NCBI GenBank assembly: GCA_019649035.1
Contig: BMAT01007275.1
Span: 187,682 to 214,779 of the forward strand
Direction of reading: 5' to 3'
Length of the DNA: 27,098 nt
From: Elysia marginata
Taxonomy: Eukaryota; Mollusca; Gastropoda; Plakobranchidae
Shown: piece after piece, positions 1 through 10,388 of the stretch
Position numbering within the stretch: position 1 is the first letter of the stretch
Layout of the letters: each line of letters starts with the position of its first letter
The notes under the pieces: generated by a model
The model's database searches: none
The model's input: the letters and a program-made list of their open reading frames with translations, nothing else
What the model was told of the DNA's origin: nothing
Translations under genes and position numbers: made by a program

Positions 1-29
1 ATGATGATGATGATGATGATGATGATGAT
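1..29. repeat. (ATG)n microsatellite
   Basis: About nine perfect ATG units sit at the very left edge and may continue outside the window. No exon context is visible, so this is a simple repeat and not a coding Met or Asp run. Confidence 0.9.
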
Positions 30-846
30 AGTCGTGGAACAAGGTCCTGCTTACCATTTTGTGGGACTAGGAAGGCATTGTTTGTATAAACTTTCTAGAA
101 AACTGAGCCTACAAGGCTAGACTTGGGAAGGGAGTTTAGACTCGGGATTGCAGCATGGCGGCATTGCACTCCAGGGCACTAGATCCTAGTTTAAGTTGTC
201 TAATTTAAAATGTCGCAATGCAGGTGAAATTTTCAATCCTAAGCAACATTTTTACATCACGAGTCTTTTCCCTTGTTGTGGTTTAGGCCCAGTGCAAATA
301 CAGTCTTCCAGGATACAGGGATACAGGTTAAGCAGCTCGGATTCATAAGGGGTCAAAGAAAAAACAAGACATGTCACAATTTTTTGGCCTCATTTTTCGG
401 CACGTTTCAAAAGATACGAGAATAAATAAATGAGTTTTCATCTCAATATCTATAGAATAGAGAGGAAAAATTATTCAACTTCATGTTTTAGTTAATGGAA
501 AAGAGATTTATTCTTGCATAACATCCTTGTGTTGTTTTTAATGACGTTACCCCAAAATGTGATGTTTTCTTTTTCCCTTTACCACTACGTTCCACAACAC
601 GGTTCTAAATATTTCTTGTCCTCTTATCTCAAAAAGTATTTGAAAGGGGGTCATTACAATGTAATATTGACACAGAAGTAGATCTAGTGTAGCCTAATAA
701 TAATTATAAAAGCAGATTTTCGGCAATGGTCTTGTGAAAAGTTACCGGATTTCTTGCTGATGGCATACATTATGATAAACTAGATTTAGCCCAGCATAAA
801 GTTTTGTGCTTAGGTTGCCTGCATGGCCAACCTCTATGGAAAGCTA
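30..846. other. Unassigned DNA left of the mariner element
   Basis: No open frame with credible splice sites, RNA gene or repeat structure was seen here. The only open frame, on the minus strand near 770-967, has no recognisable content and crosses into the transposon end. Confidence 0.5.
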
Positions 847-874
847 CGAGGTCCGTTTCATAAATAAGTTTCCC
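847..874 (+). repeat. Mariner terminal inverted repeat, left
   Basis: The repeat begins CGAGGTCCG directly after a TA and ends in TTTCCC. It matches the reverse complement of 2185-2212 at 27 of 28 bases; the mismatch is at position 10. This is the end nearest the transposase stop codon. Confidence 0.95.
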
Positions 875-959
875 ACCTCCATACATCAACAACCAAAAGG
901 CATAAGATGATGAAATTTGGCACAGATTGCCTTTAATATCTGACCTATTTAACGTAACA

Positions 960-2033
960 TCAACCATTGTTGGCGCATTTCTCTATCCGTTGTAACCAGT
1001 CTTTAAATGCAGTGACGTAAGAACATTTGTCCAGGTTCTTTATTGCTACTTTCGTAGCCTGAATAATGTCCTCTTCTGTTTCAAATCGCTGGCCGCAAAG
1101 ATGTTCTTTCATTTTAGGGAATAGGTGAAAATCACAGAGGGCAAGGTCAGGTGAATAGCGAGGATGCTCCAGCAGTTCCCACTTGCAGCCAGCCAAAACA
1201 TCTGTCACTGCCCGGGCCTTATGGACTGGCGCATTGTCGTGGTGAAACAAGATGCCTGACTCCAACAGCCCAGGTCGTTTCTTTCGAATGGCAGGTCTGA
1301 GTTTGTCTTGCAGCACCTTCTTGTAATACTGTGCATTGATTGTGGTGCCTAAAGGTATAGGCCAGCGCAGAATCACACCATTCATGTCAAAAAAGATCAT
1401 GTGCATGACCTTGAGAGCCCCTTGTTTGCGTCGAACTTTCTCTGGAAGAGGCTCATCAAAGTCTCTCCATTCGGGTGACTGCCGCTTTGTTTCAGGATTC
1501 CAGGAATACACCCAAGTCTCATCATCGGTAATTATCCGACCCAAAAAGCCATTTTGCTCAGTTTGAAATCTCCGCAAAAAGTTTCTGGAAAAATTGACCC
1601 TTGACTCCTTCTGCTCATCTGTCAGCAAATGTGGAACCCATTTTGAAAACTTCTTCTTATTATTCAGTTTGTTGGTTAGAACTCTCAACACGGACGTTCT
1701 AGACATCGATATTTCCGTAGAAATCTCCTCACAAGTTTTTCGTCTATCATCACTCAATGAAACGAGAACTTTAGAAATGTTTGCATCCCCGCATGCTGTC
1801 ACAGGTCGGCCAGGACGAGGTTCATCTTTGATGTCATCTCGTCCCTCTGAAACAGCTTTTACCCACTTTCTTACCGTCTGAATAGAAGGAGCGTTTTCTC
1901 CTAAAACAGTCACTAGATGTATGTGAATGCATGATGCATCTTTTCCCAAAATAACAGAAAATTTTATGATGACACGGGTGTCATATCTTGAAAATTTTTG
2001 GTGTGCCGGTGAACTTTCTATTATGCCGGCCAT
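960..2033 (-). CDS. Mariner transposase, D,D34D type
   Basis: The product catalyses cut-and-paste transposition: it binds the element's TIRs and inserts at TA. The frame is open without interruption. I take the start at the ATG at 2031-2033 (357 residues, near the usual mariner length of about 345) because the helix-turn-helix-like part (RVIIKFSVILGK, then SIQTVRKW) follows soon after. The frame stays open upstream to an ATG at 2115-2117, which would add 28 residues. Visible motifs, numbered from the chosen start, are the interdomain linker WVPHLL near 132, catalytic Asp near 171 in TDDETW, Asp near 266 in HHDNAP and Asp near 301 after YSPDLA. Thirty-four residues separate the last two Asp, the mariner signature. 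It resembles transposases often annotated by similarity as SETMAR-like, but there is no SET domain here. All three catalytic residues are present, so the enzyme could be functional. Confidence 0.93.
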   Translation of the reverse strand: MAGIIESSPAHQKFSRYDTRVIIKFSVILGKDASCIHIHLVTVLGENAPSIQTVRKWVKAVSEGRDDIKDEPRPGRPVTACGDANISKVLVSLSDDRRKTCEEISTEISMSRTSVLRVLTNKLNNKKKFSKWVPHLLTDEQKESRVNFSRNFLRRFQTEQNGFLGRIITDDETWVYSWNPETKRQSPEWRDFDEPLPEKVRRKQGALKVMHMIFFDMNGVILRWPIPLGTTINAQYYKKVLQDKLRPAIRKKRPGLLESGILFHHDNAPVHKARAVTDVLAGCKWELLEHPRYSPDLALCDFHLFPKMKEHLCGQRFETEEDIIQATKVAIKNLDKCSYVTAFKDWLQRIEKCANNG

Positions 2034-2184
2034 TTTGCTCCAACGGACTTCAGAAAAGTAAATGCTATTTTGTATCCGTTCAACATAGAGCCGCAAGATT
2101 TCAATAGAAATTCTCAAAAGGTTTGATTCTTCAGTGTGCCAAATTTCATGTATATAGCTTAAGCGGTTTTGATTTTATAGAAGA

Positions 2185-2212
2185 GGGAAACTTATTTATG
2201 AATCGGACCTCG
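2185..2212 (-). repeat. Mariner terminal inverted repeat, right
   Basis: This is the inverted partner of 847-874, followed directly by TA (2213-2214). It lies at the 5' side of the transposase gene, about 150 bp from the proposed start codon. Confidence 0.95.
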
Positions 2213-2214
2213 TA

Positions 2215-3256
2215 CCATTTTGCACTGTGTATGAACGGTTGCATTGACTGAGAATTCCATTTCCATGGAGCTTTTTAGAAAGGCGTTTTATCTTGTGTTG
2301 AGATTATACTGCAAGATACTCTGGAAATATAAAACACTTTTTAACCCACGTAAGATTCAAATAAGTTACTATTTATAAAGATATAACCTAGATTCCAGTT
2401 TATTTCGTTATAAAATTTAAATTTAATATTTCTTTAAATTATTTTGGGTAGAACTATCAGTATCTAGATCTAAACCTCTTTTAAAATCACCATGCCTTTG
2501 ATTTGATGAAAATTGGGAAAGATCTAATATTCTGTGATGTAAGTTTTTTTCAGTTTCTTTTCGTACATTTTGGTTTAGTAGACGTTGACGTCAGTATAGG
2601 TTTGAGAACATAGTCTGCTGTTTGATATAAGTTCCGCTGCGATTTGATATCATTACTCAATTTTAATCCATGTATGATTGCCTACTGAGCTACTATCGAA
2701 CATTTTGTAAGCTGTTTATAAATCCACTTTTTATTAATTGAGTCTAAATATAAAATTATACCTAGTCATTATCTAGACTGAACCAAAAGACACGCTGTCT
2801 GAGAAGGGCCTTAGATAAATTTATTTCATTTAACATCTTCAAAGAGAATAGAGCCTCTTGACGACAATAACTGTCGAACTTAAATAGATCTTGATCGCAC
2901 TTGAAAAAGGCGCATGTCATTAACTTGGAATATAGATCTAGACGTTAAAAATATTGATCATCGTCAGCCTTAAATAAAATTTAGATAATTCTGCCCGACT
3001 AATATATAGGTTCTGAAACGCCTTCTCTTCAACTAATCGGGATAAAACCAAGCCTATATTGTAGACTTTCGGCAGAATATCTTGCCAAATAGTTAATTAC
3101 TACATTTTTAAATCCAGCCGCTGAACTTAAAAAACAATTTTGTTCATTTGAATAGAAAGTTTGGTTTTTGCAAAAACATATCTAAACCTATTCATGAAAA
3201 TCTTCTCTTCTTTGGTCACAAGTGCTGAAGATCTCTAAAACTTGAAAACCCTCCAA
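2215..3256. other. Unassigned DNA upstream of the plus-strand gene
   Basis: AT-rich sequence between the mariner and the first recognised coding exon. It presumably holds 5' untranslated sequence or the promoter of the downstream gene, but I could not identify a promoter element or an upstream exon. In the frame of the downstream ATG there is a stop (TAA) at 3236-3238. Confidence 0.4.
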
Positions 3257-3425
3257 ATGAGCTCGGGGGAGGAAGGAAAGATAACTCCTGCTGGAGCGGA
3301 AGTCAGTGAAACCAATTGTCTGTCGAATGGTGAGCAAGCACGTGAACCTCCAAAAGTGTATAAGAATGCAGAAGACAATCTCAACTTCGGGTGGTTTTCT
3401 TTGCCAAGGAGCTCTGAGAACTCTG
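3257..3425 (+). CDS. First recognised coding exon, unrecognised protein
   Basis: The ATG at 3257 is preceded by an in-frame TAA at 3236-3238, with no acceptor between them, which favours it as the initiator within a first coding exon. The exon encodes about 56 hydrophilic residues, rich in Glu, Ser, Asn and Lys, ending with a small aromatic cluster (FGWFSLPRSS). The donor is CTCTG|GTAAAA, leaving one base of a split Gly codon (phase 1), which exactly matches the phase-1 acceptor at 4754. A less likely alternative is an acceptor at the AG inside the ATGAG, with translation starting further upstream. Confidence 0.6.
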
Positions 3426-4753
3426 GTAAAATAGAATAGAATCTACAACTATATAAAACATAAGAAACGGTCTGCAGGAACTCTGAAAGGTTTTCAGCCC
3501 AATATGTTGAAGACTAAAAGGAATGGATACAACCCACGAAAAAAAACTTAAAACTGTCATTCAACTTAAATATAGCAACATTTTATTTTTAAATAATCTT
3601 TCTCGTCTTTTCATTGCTGAAAAGGGATAGCATTTCTCGTTCGTTGAGAAAATTTAGTTACACAAGTAAACTTGAGTTTATCATCTTTTGACGTTAAGAA
3701 CCAAAGGTATTCAGTCAAAAGTTACGAAACTATGAATATGCTACATTTCAGTCAGTAATGTTGTTCTCATTTCAACGTTCTCTAGGGAACCCTATAATTT
3801 TTCATTGTGTTTGTATATTATGTCTTATATGACGCTAGATTGATTTTTAATTATGAAAAACACTTTTAATTCTTCATTGAGTTTGACATAGTAAAGTGAT
3901 GTTATCAAGAGGAAAATGTGTTCTTAAAAGTCTAGGAAGAATTCTCCAGGTGAGTACAATAATAACAAAGTCACCAGTCTCAATTGTTTCACCTATGTCA
4001 TTTTTTATAATATTGAGAGAACATTTCTAAGCACTGATGGCGGCAATGTGGGTATGGTTGTGCCCAATTAATTTAACGTTTTACAAGATTAATTCTCTCT
4101 GAGTTTTCTTCTTCATTCTAGAGCAGTGTTCTGTTCCAGCAAGTCCTTTATGAGTAGGATGTTGGAGTCGGTATCCTAATGGGTAAAATTTTAGAGTCGG
4201 CACCCTTCCTCTGTATTAAGAAAGTGGTAGAGGTTTATAAGACAAGGAATTGTCTAACTTTAGTTCTAACCTTGAATTTATCATAGTTTATTATATTTCG
4301 TGCGTTAGCGTTTCTTTTAGAAAAGCCAGAATGATAATAGTATGCATACTTAGCTTGCTCGACGGCGAAATAAAGTGACTACAAAAAATAAAATTTATAC
4401 CAGGTTCCACTGCTGGCTAAACTGGAATTAAATTTGTGCCTTTATTTGTTATTCAAGCACAAGTTGCCAAGACCATTTATGTAACTTAAGCCTTACGCCA
4501 GTGCCGGGAGTGATAGTGACCCATTATAGAAAGAAAAATATACCCCGCAAGAGAAAAGAACTGAAGTTACATGTTTCAGTATTTCGTTAAAAAATAAGCA
4601 TAAGCAAATAAATTCAAGGTTATAACAAAAGTACACAATTTCTTGTCGAATAATCCTCTATTACTTTCCCAAAACTAGACTACTCAGATTCGACTTTTCT
4701 CTAACTTACCCTGACGGCTACGAACAAAAAAAAATTAAATATATTTCATCCAG
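3426..4753 (+). other. Intron 1 of the plus-strand gene
   Basis: A 1.3-kb AT-rich intron with GTAAAA donor and TTTCATCCAG acceptor. Nothing coding was seen in it. The stretch around 4020-4220 is slightly richer in G and C than its surroundings but has no recognisable identity. Confidence 0.6.
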
Positions 4754-5015
4754 GTCGGCCCGTCAGTGTGAGTGGAAGGAAACAACAGGGACGCAAACCA
4801 GTCTGCCAGCACGCCGAGGCGGGGCCGGCACAGACTTCTCAAAGTGGGGGAAATCATGGGCAGGCAGCGGCTTGTGTGCGTGGAACTCCCGAGACATGTT
4901 TACCGCCGCCAAGTCGACAGGGCTATGCCCATCAGCAACAACCAGCAGACTCTCAGCGACTTGTGGTCAGTGATGACCCAGACATGGCGGACTTTGAGTG
5001 TTCCGACCCTAGAAA

Positions 5016-5046
<31 letters not shown>

Positions 5047-5231
5047 ATGTTTTGCAATGCGGGCCAGAACTACGGTCAAGGTGATGACCCAGCTGGTCAA
5101 GGGCCCCAGGCAGAGATTGACGCTGTGGACTGGCCGCTGTCCAGAGCTGCTCAGGAAATGCTTATGAGAGAGTCACGTCCACCGGCAGAGCCACGCTTTG
5201 CTTTCTTGAATAAACAGGGAATGTCTTCAAG
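4754..5231 (+). CDS. Second coding exon, polyQ-containing
   Basis: The acceptor is ATCCAG|GT and the exon enters in phase 1. It encodes about 159 residues, rich in Gln, Gly, Pro, Arg and Ala with several Cys, then an acidic stretch (DDPDMADFECSDP), a Q10 run coded by mixed CAG/CAA, and an amphipathic segment containing DAVDWPLSRAAQEMLMRE that could form a helix. The donor is TTCAAG|GTAATG in phase 2. GC content is clearly higher than in the flanking introns, as expected for coding sequence. The overlapping +1 frame, which would make a Ser run, is a shadow because it does not splice in phase. Confidence 0.72.
5017..5046 (+). repeat. CAG/CAA repeat coding for ten glutamines
   Basis: Ten Gln codons lie between an Arg-Lys pair and Met. 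They are mainly CAG and end in CAA codons. Such runs are often length-polymorphic. Confidence 0.9.
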
Positions 5232-5607
5232 GTAATGTGAGGGCTCACTTAGATTGGTGTGGTGATCGACTTCGTGGAAATCTGAACCCATGTGGTTGTT
5301 AGACGAAGGAAGATAATCTGGCTATTTTTACCTTGTGCTATAGATGTAAATTCATATGTATAGGATAAAGTCTTGATGTTCAACTAAGTTCCTATTTTGT
5401 TCGAATCAAATATCGTATAATATGAGTAAGATAAGCAATGCTTTTTTCCGCTCCTCTTTTACATTTTGTGAGTTTCGTCTCGTTTGAATTTATATCACGG
5501 AAAACTATTGATCGGTATGTAGAAAATATATATTAACATATTATGGTATACACGTCAAGACTTAAGTGTCATTTTTTTAATAGTTCGACGATAAATTAAT
5601 CTTACAG
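5232..5607 (+). other. Intron 2 of the plus-strand gene
   Basis: A 376-bp AT-rich intron with GTAATG donor and TCTTACAG acceptor. No other feature was seen. Confidence 0.7.
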
Positions 5608-6307
5608 AGCTGGATCTCGAGTGAGCACGCCCAGTGCTCCACCTCTTCCCCCAACTCCTATGCCGCCTCTGCACTGGAATGGCTATAACGGCAGTAGCCG
5701 CCCCACGTACGCCTCTTGGCGTGAGCGGTGGCATCGAGACAATGCTCATCCAGATCCTCATTGCCAAGCCCAGAATCTGATAGGGAATCAACAGCACCAT
5801 AACATATTCAGCGAATATGATAATAATAACAACAACAGTAATACCAGAAGCGCTGAAGCTAATGGTTGGGAGAACATCGTTAATTCCCCCAGCCTAGTTA
5901 CCATGGTTGAAAGCAATAAAGACAAAAGCAACAACAGTGGCAGCAAACGCATGATGAATACGGACAGTTTCGACCTTAAAGAAAAACAGGGTGGCTATTG
6001 GAACAGGCACTGGAGTAAGGATCATATCACTAACATTGGCACTGACTTTATAGGATACGATGGCAGTATATTTAGATCTCTCACTGGCTCTGGGCGGAGC
6101 ACAGTTGTGAACAAGTCGCTAACTTCCAACATGATAGGAGATAATGACAGTGTGGTCCAATTCCCAACAGACAACGATAAAGATATCCCTTGCGTCAAAA
6201 AGGAAATAGGTTTATCGTGCCGCAGAAGTTTAAAGAAATGGGCGTCTTCTGTGGATCCAATAAATCGGCCCAGCAACAATGGGTTGTGGCCTTCTCGATC
6301 TGATGTG
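5608..6307 (+). CDS. Third coding exon, largest of the gene
   Basis: A 700-nt exon entering in phase 2 (AG|A gives Arg) and leaving in phase 0 before GTAAGT, open for 233 codons. It starts with a Pro-rich segment (SAPPLPPTPMPPLHW), then has a Trp/Arg/His stretch (YASWRERWHRD), an Asn run near residue 288, a Ser/Asn/Lys-rich middle, and a Cys-Arg-Arg-Ser-Leu sequence near the end that looks like a basophilic kinase site. Proline-rich and low-complexity content suggests a scaffold or adaptor-like disordered protein, but this is inference only. No known domain was recognised. Confidence 0.75.
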
Positions 6308-6926
6308 GTAAGTGCCTGGGTGCGTTTATGAAGATCCACAGACTAAATTCAGTTTTGGACATTTTTTTTCTTTTTTCATCCATGAATGCTTAAAGTTCTG
6401 AAGATGGTAAAGTTTATTACGACGCCATTCTTTCGGCAATAGAATGTTTTCTTTTTTTTTCGCCAATTTATATAAGTAAATTTCTATATTCTTTACCTGT
6501 CTGCTACAATGTTTGGTATGTATTAGTGTCATATAGGAAGGGCGACTTGAACTAAGACTTTGCTTATGACAAATAAATAACTTTAAAATTGGTGTAAAGT
6601 AAAGTAAGCTCTATACCGAATGTCAGGGAACAAAGAGTAGAGTTCTCAATATTCTTGACGCACAGCGTAGTGTGGTAATTTACCATTGCTTCCCTCGCCC
6701 TATTTACTTTCGACCAGTTTTAAGAGGCCTAGCGACCCAACTGTTGCGGGGATGGCACAGCTAGATTAGTGTTGCTAATTGCCCTTTCGATTAAGCCACC
6801 GTTCACGCCATTGTAGCGTCCTTATTTTTGCTCTGTTAAATTCTGGAATACAAATGCCAGTCTTGTCTTTTACTGTTGTTTTTATGTGCGTGAACTCATC
6901 TATCTTATATGTACTAACATTTTCAG
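6308..6926 (+). other. Intron 3 of the plus-strand gene
   Basis: A 619-bp intron with GTAAGT donor and CATTTTCAG acceptor. The segment around 6650-6830 is richer in G and C than the rest and may be an old interspersed repeat, but I cannot identify it. No coding frame was seen. Confidence 0.6.
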
Positions 6927-7151
6927 GATGCCAAATGCGGTGACGTAGATTTTATGGAAGAAGGCCTTCCTGAGTACAAGGGATCTTCATCCTCTAGACA
7001 CGTCAGGCATATCAAGAAAAAGACGTCCTTCAGTTTGAACTTTTTAACGCGCGTAAATAGATTTAAACAGACCGCCTTGTTGTGGGGAAAGAAGGTCCGT
7101 GGCGGATCCCATTCTCGCAAAACCTACTGCCTTTTTGAAAACGATTATTAA
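6927..7151 (+). CDS. Last coding exon, basic C-terminus
   Basis: The exon enters in phase 0 after TTTTCAG and ends at TAA (7149-7151), encoding 74 residues. It begins acidic (CGDVDFMEEGLPEYKG), then becomes strongly basic (SRHVRHIKKK, later WGKKVRGGSHSRK) around an amphipathic stretch with Phe, Leu and Asn residues. A terminal FENDY ends the protein. This is the part most likely to be conserved. The family is not recognised. Confidence 0.72.
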   Translation, partial: DAKCGDVDFMEEGLPEYKGSSSSRHVRHIKKKTSFSLNFLTRVNRFKQTALLWGKKVRGGSHSRKTYCLFENDY

Positions 7152-7704
7152 TTTCATGAGAAAGATAACGGTTGAAGACTGTACCACCTTTTACAATATA
7201 TACATGTAAAATTGATAGTATATATTTCACCGATGATTATTTTTTTACTTTAAGTTGGGCAGATTCATTTTCACGATTCTGCTTCTTTTTATGATTATTT
7301 TGATGGGATTATATGCTTAAAACAAATTTTAGAGAAGTAAAATTATCTACAAGTTTACATTTTAAGGAACCGTAACTTGACAGAGATGCACGGATTTCTT
7401 AAGAGTATTCCAAAGCTTCATCTTCGACTTTTCACTTCTACCTCTTCCAGGTTGTAAAGGTATTAACTATGTGATGAGTTTTTATATAACCAAAAATGTT
7501 ACTCAAATTAATATGAAAAACCAATTAATTTGAGGTTTTATTTGCTTTCAAAAATTACCCTTTACCTTTATACATTATTGTTGACAGTTCAGTACAAATT
7601 AAAATCTTCGATAAATATTTTGACGTGGATATAAGTTTCTTCTATTTACACATAAAGGCTCAATTTTCTTTTGGCAGCGGCAGCATGTAAAAGGAGCATA
7701 AAAG

Positions 7705-7710
7705 AATAAA
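7705..7710 (+). terminator. Possible polyadenylation signal, plus-strand gene
   Basis: AATAAA about 550 bp after the stop codon, with another at 7719-7724 and an ATTAAA at 7598-7603. In DNA this AT-rich, such hexamers are expected by chance, so this is only a candidate. Confidence 0.25.
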
Positions 7711-7967
7711 AGATGTAAAATAAAACATAAAATATGAAAAAAACAAGAACCATAAGGGGAGAAAGGAAGTGAAAGGTGGAGAGGTAGACAGTGTGTCTGA
7801 GAAAGATAGAAAGAGGTAAAAATATATAGCTGAAAAAGTTGTATACCATACTACACACATTGAAAGACAACCTTGAATTTTTTTTACCCTTATCCAGCAC
7901 ATTAAGACACATTTATAAAACACAAAATTTAAAACTGAAGACCTTGGAATAAAATATATGGACGGCT

Positions 7968-7973
7968 TTTATT
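7968..7973 (-). terminator. Possible polyadenylation signal, minus-strand gene
   Basis: The first canonical AATAAA that I found on the minus strand after the stop codons, overlapping an ATTAAA. It would imply a 3' untranslated region of about 2.3 kb. Variant signals closer to the stop are possible. Confidence 0.22.
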
Positions 7974-10274
7974 TTAATGCATGAACTAAAGATTTCTTAA
8001 CATACATAATTTTCACCAATTGTTCGATTTGTCATTGGGTTAAGAGTAAATAACAGAACTAATAACAACTAATAAGAGTCAGAAATGTCTAGATTACGCT
8101 TCACCCAATACCTGAAATAAAACAGAACTTATTACTCCAACAATATTACAATTATTAGTAGATTTCCAAAATACAACATAATTATTTTACACAAGACAAC
8201 AGCAGGTAGAAACACAACTTACAAAAAACTGAATTTCAAAGAGTCTAACTTTAAATTTAGTTTTCTCTTTTTTTAGATGACAAAAATCAGTTACAGAATA
8301 AATCCATTTTGCACTGGAAAAAATTCTAAAGGTAACTTATCTGTATCTTTGAGAAAATTATAGAAGTTGCAACAGATTTACCGCTACCTCCTTTTTTTTC
8401 TGAAAGCCTGTGATTATAATTGCTCAATGTAATTGATGAAGTTTTGAATATACTGTGCAAAAAAATTACTGTAGATTTTCCCACACTTATAATACATAGC
8501 TGTGCACTGTTCATACTCATTTTTTGTGCATATCTGATAATATCAAATAGTTTTACATTATTCAGCAGTAAAAATATATAATAGTTTTCTTTCAAATTTT
8601 ATGAGAAAGAGTTTTGTGACACATTGGAAGACTACAGAAACATCAGATGTTGTACCTAATACAAGTTAAACATACATGTAATTGTATCTCTGAAATCCAT
8701 GCATTTCATTGAAAATAAATGATATTTAGAATCAGAAACCTCATAAAACACATGAGACTAGTGTAGTGATTTGACACACTTCCTCTTAGTGTACAAATAA
8801 TTTAAATTATAATTACATATAAAATTTTAGATACACTGGGTATTTTTGGTATATAGATCATATTTTTATGAATGGTATAATTATATAATCCAAATGGTAG
8901 TGGTGGTGATGATGAGGATAACAAAAATACCAATAATAATTTTATAATAGTGTTAGTGTATTACTTTAAACACTTAAATGCCATGAAGGTTAATTCAGAT
9001 GTTGAAATTCTGATAAGGGTACAATGTGGTAGTGTTTGGCCTAAACTTGAATAAACTTGAATAAGGCATTTCATTAGTAAACAGATTTTAAGCAAGCATT
9101 CATAAGTATAGCAAGGCGTATTTTAACTAAGACTTAAGTGCCTCAAAAGCCAATAGATTTTGAAATGGTTAAAACAATAATCCAATCAGCTTTATCTTAG
9201 ATTCGTATTTCCTCAAGCTTATGACATATTTGAAATAAAATGTATGTTCTCAACAAAGAAACAAATTAAAGCTTTTTTACCACTTAACATATTTAATTAT
9301 TACCAAATTAAAATGAATATTCAACTGTATAACCACTAATGCAGTGTTTATCCACAACAAAATCAGCACAAAGTCTAGGTGCATGTACACACATGTTCCG
9401 ATGAAATGTGTACATTATAAAAACTACATTATAGGTAAACTTACAAAATTATTTACGAAAATTAAAGCATAAAGAATCATGTTAACTCTATCAAATACAC
9501 AAGTATGTATACATGGGTAGAAACGCTTTCTTGGTTAGACAATTTTTAACAAGCAAGGAATATAAATTAATGTCAGATGTTCCGAATATTGTAAAATGCA
9601 TGCATGTCTAGACTGTTACAAATGTAAAATGTTTCACAACACAACTATTGCGCAGTTCTTTGTGGTAAAAAATATATGAGAAAATAATCTCAGGACAATT
9701 ACGTTTACTCCGTAGAAATATAAAGATCTTTATCAAAATGATTACAATAAAATTAAGCTATTTTTTTCAGATACACAAAAGAAAACAAAAACAAAAAATA
9801 ACAATGAATTTTTTGGGAAAGAAGAGATGCCTTAGGAATGACAAAAAATAAATATGATAAAATCATTATTGAGAATAAACTGGTGTGAAATAGAGAACAT
9901 AGTTATTAAAATATTTTAAGTTGATCATTTGAGCCAAATACAACTTCACCTTTTTTCAGAAGTTGTAAAGCATGAATATCAAAAAGAACGATATTAGAGT
10001 TAAAAATAATTACATTCTCAGAAACGGCTTCATACGACTTTTTTTTACTCTATCCATTGAAGATTGATTGTCCCTGACAGCAATACACACCGCACAGTCA
10101 CTAGTAGTTAATCAGCCACTTGTGTTTAAACATAATCAAGACCTGGGGTTGTAAGCACTTTGATGCTTGATCGCTACCTGTGACTTTTTATGGTAGAAAT
10201 CTTTAACAGGCAGAGGGTGTTTTTCTATTTCAAACTATTTAAAAAATAAAAATTAGTGGATATGATAACATTTT

Positions 10275-10388
10275 TTACCCTTTTGCTTGGGTATCATTAT
10301 CGTTTTCATTTTCGGCGCCTGCATTATCTTCTTTTGCTTTTTCCTGATTGTCCTCTGCAATTCCTGCAGCATCATCATTCATCTGCTT
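10275..10388 (-). other. In-frame coding-like extension past the TAA
   Basis: Directly after the TAA at 10389-10391 the same frame stays open for 37 codons to a second TAA at 10275-10277. The extension has 11 Asp/Glu and 6 Asn among 37 residues (for example EDNQEKAKEDNAGAENENDN), the same style as the tail upstream. The composition changes abruptly to AT-rich flank after the second stop. It may be tail sequence recently cut off by a nonsense change, a sequencing error or polymorphism at the TAA, or a readthrough extension. The sequence alone does not choose between these. Confidence 0.6.

Larger units (their letters stand above)
847..2212 (-). mobile_element. Complete mariner-family DNA transposon
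   Basis: This 1,366-bp element is bounded by 28-bp terminal inverted repeats that differ at one base. It is flanked by TA on both sides (845-846 and 2213-2214), the target duplication expected of Tc1/mariner transposons. The only long frame inside is an uninterrupted transposase on the minus strand. Size, TIR length, TA target and the D,D34D catalytic spacing all agree with the mariner family (IS630/Tc1/mariner superfamily). The near-identical TIRs and intact frame suggest a fairly recent insertion. Whether it is still active cannot be told from one copy. Confidence 0.95.
3257..7151 (+). other. Four-exon gene for an unrecognised low-complexity protein
   Basis: Coding exons are 3257-3425, 4754-5231, 5608-6307 and 6927-7151. 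Every junction has GT/AG ends and phases match (1, 2, 0), giving 1,572 nt, or 523 residues plus stop. The protein is polar and apparently largely disordered: Gln/Gly/Pro-rich in the second exon with a Q10 run (about residues 145-154), Pro-rich at the start of the third exon, an N5 run near residues 288-292, then Ser/Asn/Lys-rich stretches. The last 74 residues are basic and look the most structured. No signal peptide or membrane segment is evident. I recognise no domain and propose no function. Regular splicing and the long open third exon argue that the gene is real. Further 5' exons are possible. Confidence 0.72.
7152..10274. other. Shared 3' flank of two convergent genes
   Basis: Very AT-rich DNA between the stop codon of the plus-strand gene and the second stop of the minus-strand gene. 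Short frames on both strands have no domain content or credible splice context. The interval probably holds the 3' untranslated regions of both genes. Confidence 0.6.

Noticed and set aside
1336-1881. Plus-strand open frames across the mariner
   Set aside because: They are antisense shadows of the transposase, which carries clear family motifs on the minus strand.
2031-2117. N-terminal 28-residue extension of the transposase
   Set aside because: The frame is open, but mariner transposases normally start close to the helix-turn-helix, and the second ATG gives a typical length. It is kept only as an alternative start.
4772-5167. Alternative frame with a Ser run over the CAG repeat
   Set aside because: It overlaps the polyQ frame and does not join neighbouring exons in phase, whereas the polyQ frame does.
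6650-6830. GC-richer stretch that might be a SINE or tRNA-derived repeat
   Set aside because: I could not fit convincing A and B boxes or a tRNA fold, so it is described only as intron.
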